Positions 1 to 4,417 of a stretch of 6,724 nucleotides of DNA are shown here, piece by piece. Source of the stretch: Terriglobia bacterium. Lineage in GTDB: Bacteria; Acidobacteriota; Terriglobia; UBA7540. A model generated the notes under the pieces. It searched no databases and was not told where the DNA came from. It saw only the letters and a list, made by a program, of their open reading frames with translations. Made by a program: the position numbers and the translations under genes. The number at the start of each line of letters is the position of its first letter. The stretch's first letter is position 1. Where the stretch lies: positions 1-6,724 of the forward strand of contig JASIKV010000527.1 in NCBI GenBank assembly GCA_030049455.1, in the 5' to 3' direction.

Positions 1-354
1 GTGATGGGCGGCGACATGCAGCCGCAGGGCCAGTCACAAATCATCGTGAATCGCGTGGATTATGGCCTGGACGTGCAGGCCGCGGCCGACAGCCCGCGCT
101 GGTATCACGAAGGTTCGTCGCAATCCATGGGTGAGGACCCGCCGAATCTCGGCCCGCTCGGCGTCCTCTGGCTTGAAACCGGCGTTCCGGCCGAAACACG
201 CAGGGCTCTGGGAGACCTGGGCTGGAACCTGGGCAAAGGCGCGACCGGCGGCTATGGGCGCTACGAGTGCGTCGAGCACCGCATGCAGGGCGGCGACCGC
301 GTCTACGCCGCGGGCAGCGAGGTGCGCGCCGACGCTGTCGCTTTGGCGTACTGA
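1..354 (+). CDS. Gamma-glutamyltransferase, C-terminal part (5'-truncated)
   Basis: This is the last 117 codons of a gene whose start lies upstream of the window; the GTG at base 1 is probably an internal valine codon. The segment opens with MGGDMQPQGQSQ and continues with a stretch containing NRVDYGLDVQAAADSPRW. It later has a V-W-L-E-T-G-V-P segment and ends in a G-G-Y-G...G-S-E-V-R-A-D-A-V-A pattern. This order is typical of the C-terminal small subunit of the gamma-glutamyltransferase (Ntn-hydrolase) family. Such enzymes are usually secreted or periplasmic, are made as an autoprocessed proenzyme, and transfer or hydrolyse the gamma-glutamyl group of glutathione and related compounds. The catalytic threonine lies in the missing upstream part, so activity cannot be judged. 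A link to the peptide-export genes downstream is not indicated: about 400 bp and a fresh promoter separate them. Confidence 0.85.
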   Translation: MMGGDMQPQGQSQIIVNRVDYGLDVQAAADSPRWYHEGSSQSMGEDPPNLGPLGVLWLETGVPAETRRALGDLGWNLGKGATGGYGRYECVEHRMQGGDRVYAAGSEVRADAVALAY

Positions 355-361
355 ACCGCAC

Positions 362-453
362 GGGAGGGCGCGAAATTTGCTCGATCCAGCCGCAGCCCGG
401 TACCGCACAAGCAAGCCCGCATCCTTGCGCCCCTCCCAAGGTACTAATTTCGC
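362..453. repeat. Two interleaved inverted repeats downstream of the gamma-glutamyltransferase gene
   Basis: GGGAGGGCGC (362-371) is complementary to GCGCCCCTCCC (427-437), with one bulged base. Overlapping its edge, GCGAAATT (370-377) is exactly complementary to AATTTCGC (446-453). The arms run in the order A-B-A'-B', so the two helices form either alternatively or as a pseudoknot. No T-tract follows either 3' arm, so this is not a standard terminator. It may be a 3' mRNA structure of the upstream gene or part of an upstream regulatory region. The pairing is read directly from the sequence; the role is unknown. Confidence 0.35.
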
Positions 454-482
454 ACCTGTCAAGTACCATTATTTTAGTACTA
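441..482. promoter_or_regulatory. Three GTAC boxes upstream of the peptide promoter (candidate operator)
   Basis: GTAC occurs at 441-444, 463-466 and 477-480. The last sits in the perfect 8-bp palindrome TAGTACTA (475-482). AGTAC (462-466) and GTACT (477-481) also form an inverted repeat around an AT-rich spacer. The cluster ends 22 bp before the -35 box of the promoter at 505-532, a usual place for an activator or distal-repressor site. I cannot name a regulator that binds this sequence, so the assignment rests on position and symmetry only. Confidence 0.3.
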
Positions 483-504
483 TGCGTCAGAAGGCCTGTC
501 CCTC

Positions 505-532
505 TTGACTCCGCGTCGACCAGTGCTACAAT
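505..532 (+). promoter_or_regulatory. Sigma-70-type promoter P1 for the small-peptide genes
   Basis: A -35 box TTGACT (505-510) and a -10 box TACAAT (527-532) are separated by 16 bp. The -10 is preceded by TGC (525-526 plus one base), giving an extended -10 element. Transcription would begin near 538-541, leaving a 5' leader of about 220 nt before the first peptide start at 761. The same arrangement, with the same spacing and the shared spacer start NCGCG, recurs at 1197-1224 before the export operon. That supports a real and possibly co-regulated pair. Confidence 0.7.
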
Positions 533-540
533 CCAGCCCA

Positions 541-760
541 TTGATCGGGTTGCTTAAAAACTTCTGGACCGGCAAACGATTATAGCGCTCAGGGAGCAAG
601 AACCAATTCATCAGCAAGGGAGCCTGCTGGGGTGCAGGGGGATTAAGGTAAATGCTCGGATACTTCATCGCCCCGACAACCGAAACGCACCCCATTATGA
701 GCGGCGGATTGAAATCAGATTTGATTAGCTTCAGCAAACTTAACCAGGGAGATGAAACCC
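541..760 (+). other. Long 5' leader of the peptide transcript, with no convincing gene
   Basis: About 220 nt separate the predicted transcription start from the first peptide gene. Two short hairpins share bases and exclude each other: CAGCA (612-616) with TGCTG (625-629), and CCTGC (623-627) with GCAGG (634-638). A third small hairpin pairs AATCA with TGATT near 714-727. A 43-codon reading frame (652-783) with a weak Shine-Dalgarno-like AAGG also crosses the region, but nothing else supports it. I see no match to a known riboswitch class. The length alone suggests post-transcriptional control, which is inference. Confidence 0.3.
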
Positions 761-886
761 ATGACCGCAGAAAAGAAAGGTAAGCGCGAGAAGGAAACCG
801 TCAAGCCCGTGAAAGGGAAGAAAGACGAACTCTCCGATAAGGACCTGGAGAAGGCCTCCGGTGGCCTCTTCAAGATTGAGTTTTAA
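761..886 (+). CDS. Short double-glycine leader precursor peptide 1 (41 aa, core LFKIEF)
   Basis: This tiny gene encodes a 41-residue precursor rich in lysine (11 Lys). Residues 20-35 are KKDELSDKDLEKASGG. Counting back from the second Gly as -1, Leu and Ser fall at -12 and -11, Asp-Leu at -8/-7, Ala at -4 and Gly-Gly at -2/-1. This is the register of classical double-glycine leaders cut by C39 peptidases. The predicted exported product is only LFKIEF. ATG 761 is chosen because AGGGAG (746-751) lies nine bases upstream and because MT..KKGK aligns with the start of the second peptide. An in-frame ATG at 752 directly abuts that Shine-Dalgarno sequence and is less likely. The gene lies 374 nt before the TolC-HlyD-C39 ABC genes, in the same direction. 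Being a substrate of that exporter is inference; being coding is well supported by the second copy. No known peptide family is recognised for the core. Confidence 0.85.
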   Translation: MTAEKKGKREKETVKPVKGKKDELSDKDLEKASGGLFKIEF

Positions 887-985
887 AAGGCTCCCCAAGT
901 CTCTGAAAAAAGGTCAGCTCTTGGCATACCTCAGAGATACGTCTTTATCTTTTCAGCAGGTAAATTCCACCAGGAGGTAGTTCCG
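887..985 (+). other. Gap between the peptide genes with a long-loop hairpin
   Basis: TCTCTGA (900-906) is exactly complementary to TCAGAGA (931-937). GGT (912-914) and ACC (928-930) could extend the stem above an A-rich bulge. A pyrimidine-rich stretch with several Ts (941-955) follows. It could act as a weak attenuator or a processing site that gives the two peptides different levels, but the stem is short and AT-rich. No promoter is evident in this gap, so both peptides probably share the transcript from P1. Confidence 0.3.
972..977 (+). promoter_or_regulatory. Strong ribosome binding site of peptide gene 2
   Basis: AGGAGG (972-977) is a full-consensus Shine-Dalgarno sequence eight bases before ATG 986. 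It fixes the start of the second peptide and predicts efficient translation. It looks stronger than the AGGGAG in front of peptide 1. Confidence 0.8.
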
Positions 986-1114
986 ATGACTGACAAAAAG
1001 AAAGGCAAGCACCCGGCCGCCAAACCCATCAAGGTCAAGAAGGACGAACTGTCCGATAAGGATCTTGAAAAGGCTTCGGGCGGCGGGGGAAACACCAGTA
1101 AGATCGAGTTCTAA
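986..1114 (+). CDS. Short double-glycine leader precursor peptide 2 (42 aa, core GGNTSKIEF)
   Basis: This 42-residue, Lys-rich (11 Lys) paralogue of the preceding peptide begins MTDKKKGK. Its residues 18-33 are KKDELSDKDLEKASGG, identical to the first peptide's leader block. It ends in KIEF as well. Between the leader and KIEF it has GGNTS where peptide 1 has only LF. The run of four glycines (32-35) offers two possible cut sites. The spacing from the conserved Leu and Ser favours the first, giving GGNTSKIEF; cutting at the second would give NTSKIEF. The start is fixed by AGGAGG eight bases upstream. A perfect terminator 25 nt downstream ends the transcript, so the two peptides form their own unit next to the export operon. 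There is no Cys, and Thr and Ser occur once each in the core. The function is unknown: signalling peptide, microcin-like toxin or modified natural product are all open. Confidence 0.87.
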   Translation: MTDKKKGKHPAAKPIKVKKDELSDKDLEKASGGGGNTSKIEF

Positions 1115-1138
1115 TCCCATTGAATCTCCTTTCCATTC

Positions 1139-1172
1139 AGGCGCAGCCGGGCCATCGGCTGCGCCTTTCCTT
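1139..1172 (+). terminator. Rho-independent terminator after the peptide genes
   Basis: GGCGCAGCCG (1140-1149) pairs perfectly with CGGCTGCGCC (1156-1165) around the six-base loop GGCCAT. An A-T pair (1139/1166) extends the stem to 11 bp. The tract TTTCCTT follows at once. This ends the peptide transcript 25 bp past the stop codon of the second peptide and about 25 bp before the -35 box of the next promoter. Peptides and exporter are therefore mostly transcribed separately. Confidence 0.88.
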
Positions 1173-1196
1173 ATCACCACGAGCTGCCACTAATTC

Positions 1197-1224
1197 TTGA
1201 CTACGCGAGTCCACATGCTAAAAT
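1197..1224 (+). promoter_or_regulatory. Sigma-70-type promoter P2 for the export operon
   Basis: The -35 box TTGACT (1197-1202) and the -10 box TAAAAT (1219-1224) are 16 bp apart, with TGC just before the -10 (extended -10). Transcription should start near 1230, leaving about 190 nt before the TolC start at 1419. That leader has no convincing gene. Both hexamers, the 16-bp spacing, the CGCG at the spacer start and the extended -10 match promoter P1. Confidence 0.75.
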
Positions 1225-1418
1225 GGCCCGCATTTAATTAATAAAAAGGGAGCAGTTCGTCTCTCTCAGCACAATGGGCTTTGGATTCATTGGCGCTCAG
1301 GTTCTTCGTGCCCCTCAACTTCCGCAGCGTTAGCACGGTTATCAAGAAATGCCTTGGCCGTTCCCAGCGGGCCGGCGGCCGGCAGGAAACCCTGAGATCG
1401 GAAGGTGAAAATCATTCC

Positions 1419-3020
1419 ATGAGAATCCTGGAATGCCTGCCGCGGCCGTTCGCTCTCGGAGCCGCTCTGCTGTTCTGCTGTGGGCCCGCTTTCGGCCAGT
1501 CTGCGGCGTCCACTCCCCCGCCCCTCGGTTTGATTGAAGCCTTGCAATCCACCCTGGCCAATCAGCCCGCCCTGCGCATCCAACAACAGCAGGTGGTTTC
1601 CAGCAAAGCGCTTCACCGCCAGGCCAGCGGCCCGTTTGACACCGTGATCACCTCCACGCTCTCTCAGACGCGGACCAACAACCCTTTGACAGTTTTCGAC
1701 CAGGAGCAGGCGGCCCTACTGGGAATCGTCACCAACAATCAGGCCGTCAACCTCACCACGCTGGATGTGGGCGCCTCCAAGGAGTACCGCGACGGAATAA
1801 CCGTCAGCCCCAACCTGTACAACACCCGAACCACGGACAATATCTACGACCTTGGCGGAGTGAACCTGACCACGCTGGCCATCGAGGTCAACATTCCGCT
1901 TCTTCGTGGGCGCGGCCGGAGCGTGGTGGCGGCGCAGGAAGCCGCAGCGGGCATTGAAGTGGACGCCACCCTGCTCGACCTGAACCAAACCATCAGCGCG
2001 CTGCTCACCAACACTGCTTCCAGCTACTGGAATGCCGTGGGCGCCGCGCAGAATCTGAAAGTTGCGCAGGATTCGGAAAATCGCGGCAAGGTTTATGTGG
2101 ACAACGTTCAGACGCTCATCAACGCAGGGCGCGTTCCGGAAGCGGAAATCCACCAGGTCAACGCCAACCTGGCCACACGCTCGGCTGCGCGCATCGCCGC
2201 CGAGCAGAACCTTCTCGCCGCCCGCCAGCAACTGGCCCTGGCCATGGGAATCAGCACGGACCAGATGGCCGGCGTAGGCATTCCCAGCGAGGATTTTCCC
2301 AGGGATGATGCCCAGGTGCTGGCCGCGCTGAACTCGCGTTCCATTGATGATTTCTATAACTCCGCGCTCGAAAATCGCGCCGATTACCTGGCGTCGAAAA
2401 AACGCGAAGCCGAAGAGAAAACCCTGGTCGTGCCCGCGCGCAACGGCCTGCTGCCCCAGCTGAGCCTCAACCTCAGCACGGGATACTCCAGCCTGGATGA
2501 GGGGACCGGCGTCGGAAATTTTTTCAGCGCTCCCGGCCGCGCGCCACGCGGGCCGGACTTGGGCGTAGGCGTCACCTACCAGTTCCCTCCCAGCAATAAT
2601 GCCGCTTACGGAGCGCTGATGCTGGCGCAATCGAATGTTCGCCAGGCGGAACTGCACACACTTCAGACTTCCGAATCGATCATGGCCGCTGTTGTGACGG
2701 CGGTGGGGGGCGTGCGCAACGCGGCGCTGCAACTGCAAAGAACGCGCGACGCCGTGACCGCCTCGCAAGCCGCGCTGGACGGCGAACGTGAGAAGTACCG
2801 GCTGGGAGTGGGCCAGCTTGTGGATGTGCTGACCATTGAAGACCGGCTCACCGTGGCCCAGCAGACCTACGTCAACGCGCAAATCGGCTACGCCCTGGCG
2901 CTCGCGCAGTTGCGTTTCGCCACCGGTTCCATCATCGCGCCGGACCAGACCGTGCAGTCCGTGGATCGCGACGTTTTCTTTACTGTGCCGGCGCCCGCCG
3001 CGGCCGCAAAGAAGCCGTAG
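1419..3020 (+). CDS. TolC-family outer membrane channel protein
   Basis: This is a 533-residue outer-membrane factor that should form the exit duct of the tripartite exporter. From ATG 1419 the protein begins MRILECLPRPFALGAALLF, a signal peptide ending in CGPAFG with likely cleavage after Gly26. GAAGGTG (1401-1407) precedes this start; the frame is open upstream to a TTG at 1281, but that start would bury the signal peptide. The mature protein has two outer-membrane-efflux repeats, roughly residues 35-290 and 320-510. Recognisable segments are IPLLRGRG (about 159-166), long Ala/Gln/Asn-rich helices (about 180-290), and LGVGQLVDVLTIEDRLTVAQ (from about 462) with its usual Ala/Leu-rich tail. 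It is somewhat longer than E. coli TolC, mainly in an Asn/Thr-rich stretch near residues 85-155, likely part of the beta-barrel or its loops. Being first in the operon suggests a dedicated channel rather than a shared housekeeping TolC. Confidence 0.9.
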   Translation: MRILECLPRPFALGAALLFCCGPAFGQSAASTPPPLGLIEALQSTLANQPALRIQQQQVVSSKALHRQASGPFDTVITSTLSQTRTNNPLTVFDQEQAALLGIVTNNQAVNLTTLDVGASKEYRDGITVSPNLYNTRTTDNIYDLGGVNLTTLAIEVNIPLLRGRGRSVVAAQEAAAGIEVDATLLDLNQTISALLTNTASSYWNAVGAAQNLKVAQDSENRGKVYVDNVQTLINAGRVPEAEIHQVNANLATRSAARIAAEQNLLAARQQLALAMGISTDQMAGVGIPSEDFPRDDAQVLAALNSRSIDDFYNSALENRADYLASKKREAEEKTLVVPARNGLLPQLSLNLSTGYSSLDEGTGVGNFFSAPGRAPRGPDLGVGVTYQFPPSNNAAYGALMLAQSNVRQAELHTLQTSESIMAAVVTAVGGVRNAALQLQRTRDAVTASQAALDGEREKYRLGVGQLVDVLTIEDRLTVAQQTYVNAQIGYALALAQLRFATGSIIAPDQTVQSVDRDVFFTVPAPAAAAKKP

Positions 3021-3124
3021 GGGCGGCCCTGGTGGCCGCTCCCGCCTGGGCGGGACAACGGCAAGGGTGGCCCCGGCGTTTACGCCATTCCGCGCATGAA
3101 ACAGTCACGGCCCGGATGGCCGTG
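3020..3124 (+). repeat. GC-rich hairpin cluster between the channel and adaptor genes
   Basis: The 128-nt gap carries several palindromes. GCGGCC (3023-3028) pairs with GGCCGC (3034-3039) around CTGGT, extendable by GGG/CCC past one bulge. CCCGC (3041-3045) pairs with GCGGG (3050-3054) and competes with that extension. GGCG (3075-3078) pairs with CGCC (3083-3086). CACGGCC (3106-3112) pairs exactly with GGCCGTG (3118-3124) around CGGAT. None is followed by a T-tract, so termination is not predicted. They may set the ratio of channel to inner-membrane components by mRNA stability, or be a degenerate dispersed palindromic repeat. Structures are seen; roles are inferred. Confidence 0.5.
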
Positions 3125-3148
3125 CCACGACAAGAGATCGAGGCAACG

Positions 3149-4402
3149 ATGGACACCAACATTTTCCGGAAAACCTCCCTTGAGCGCCTGTCTTCCCCCG
3201 AGCAGCTTGACATCATCATGCGCATCACCGACGCCAAACGATGGCTGGCGCTCACGGGAGTCTTTCTTATTCTGGGCGTCGCGATCATCTGGGGCTATGA
3301 AGGAACGATTGACACGAAGGTGAGCGGATCGGGTGTGATCGTGCGCGCCGGAACGGTGCTGAATGTGGTCGCCTCGGGCTCCGGGCAGGTCTCCAGCATC
3401 AGCGTGAATCTGGGGGACCGTGTGAAGGCGGACCAGGTGGTCGCCAAGGTATCCGACCCTGAAATGACGGAGAAAATCCGCCTGGCGCAGGATGCCCTGA
3501 ATGAGGCAAAAAGCGAGAGGGAGCGAAACCTCCTGCTCCGCCAGCAAGGCGCGCAACTTCAGATGGACGCCCTCACGCGCGATGAGTCCAATGCCCAGCG
3601 GCAGATTCAGGAATTGGGCGAGCAGGCCAAGATCGCATCCGAACAAATCAGCGTGGATAATCAGCTTCTGAGTAAAGGCTTGATCACCCGCCAGCAGACC
3701 CTTCAGGACCAGCAGAAACTTGTGGAGATCAACGGGCAGATCGAATCCCTGCGCGCGAAGATCAAGCAGATTGAAGCCGATCAATACACGGCAAAGACCA
3801 ATCCCCAGCAACTCGATGAGGAGATGCAGTCACGCATCGCCGAACTGGAGCGCAATCTCGCGGGACTCGAAAATCAAATGGCGATTCAATCGGTCGTCGA
3901 GAGCCCTTACGACGGCCAGGTGATCGAAATGAAGGCGGTGCCGGGCAGCCTGGTTTCCGCGGGCAGCCCCATTCTGAGCATTCAACCCGAAGGAAACAAC
4001 CTGGAGGTGCTCGTTTACCTGCCCTCCCTGCAAGCCAAGTCGGTGCAGGCAGGGATGGCGGCGGAAATCTCTCCCTCCACGGTGAAGCGCGAGGAGTTTG
4101 GATTTATTCGCGGAAAAGTGGTCTACGCCGGCGAATTCCCCGCCACCTTCGACGCCCTGATGCGGAATTTTCAGAACGAGACGCTGGTGCGCTCCATCAT
4201 GGCGGCGGGCCCGGTAACGGAATTGCGAGTCAGCATGCAGCGCGACCCGGGGAGCGCAAGCGGCTACCTGTGGTCATCGTCGCGCGGCCCGGACGTCGCC
4301 ATTACCAGCGGGACGCTTTGCACGGTTGAGGTCATCACTCGCCGGCAACCTCCGGTGAGTTTGCTGTTCCCGTTTGTGAAGGGGAAGCTGGGTTTAAGTT
4401 AG
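3149..4402 (+). CDS. HlyD-type membrane fusion (adaptor) protein, NHLM secretion type
   Basis: This 417-residue periplasmic adaptor should link the inner-membrane ABC exporter to the TolC-type channel. The N-terminus reads S-L-E-R-L-S-S-P-E-Q-L-D (10-21), a signature I associate with the HlyD-like proteins of nitrile-hydratase-leader (NHLM) peptide systems. One membrane span follows (about 32-50). A first lipoyl half-motif lies at about 70-103 (SGSGQVSSISVNLGDRVKAD), a charged Gln/Glu-rich coiled coil at about 105-245, and a second lipoyl half at about 249-285 (VVESPYDGQVIEMKAVPGS). A beta-barrel region makes up the rest. ATG 3149 is preferred: GAGG (3140-3143) lies five bases upstream and the family-like N-terminus begins there. 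In-frame ATGs at 3032 and 3116 would add residues encoded by the hairpin region. The stop lies 15 nt before the next gene, so the two are surely cotranscribed. Confidence 0.9.
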   Translation: MDTNIFRKTSLERLSSPEQLDIIMRITDAKRWLALTGVFLILGVAIIWGYEGTIDTKVSGSGVIVRAGTVLNVVASGSGQVSSISVNLGDRVKADQVVAKVSDPEMTEKIRLAQDALNEAKSERERNLLLRQQGAQLQMDALTRDESNAQRQIQELGEQAKIASEQISVDNQLLSKGLITRQQTLQDQQKLVEINGQIESLRAKIKQIEADQYTAKTNPQQLDEEMQSRIAELERNLAGLENQMAIQSVVESPYDGQVIEMKAVPGSLVSAGSPILSIQPEGNNLEVLVYLPSLQAKSVQAGMAAEISPSTVKREEFGFIRGKVVYAGEFPATFDALMRNFQNETLVRSIMAAGPVTELRVSMQRDPGSASGYLWSSSRGPDVAITSGTLCTVEVITRRQPPVSLLFPFVKGKLGLS

Positions 4403-4417
4403 TTTTCCAACAGGGTC

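Noticed and set aside
569..604. GGCAAAC followed by GGGAGCAAGAACC resembles the core of a c-di-GMP-I (GEMM) riboswitch.
   Set aside because: The 5' flank, the GNRA-loop stem between the two motifs, and the second helix with its receptor are not recognisable. The second motif also departs from GGGACGCAAAGCC. Likely chance similarity.
480..737. Minus-strand 85-codon frame over the peptide leader region.
   Set aside because: It overlaps the P1 promoter on the other strand, has no evident ribosome binding site, and shows no recognisable motif.
355..1280. CRISPR array, tRNA, insertion sequence or attachment site in the non-coding part.
   Set aside because: No regularly spaced repeats, cloverleaf, transposase fragment or terminal inverted repeats with target duplication were seen.
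1274..1333. 19-codon frame (ATG 1274) in the leader of the export operon.
   Set aside because: No Shine-Dalgarno sequence at proper distance, and no leader or regulatory pattern such as repeated codons.
1281..1418. In-frame N-terminal extension of the TolC-type protein from a TTG at 1281.
   Set aside because: It would place 46 charged residues before a clear signal peptide. ATG 1419 has a Shine-Dalgarno sequence and starts exactly at that signal peptide.
1716..2882. Minus-strand open frame of 388 codons opposite the TolC-type gene.
   Set aside because: Antisense to a well-supported gene, with low-complexity composition and no recognisable family.
3032..3148. Longer HlyD start at ATG 3032 or ATG 3116.
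   Set aside because: The added residues are encoded by the palindromic gap and look unlike an adaptor N-terminus. GAGG sits correctly before ATG 3149.
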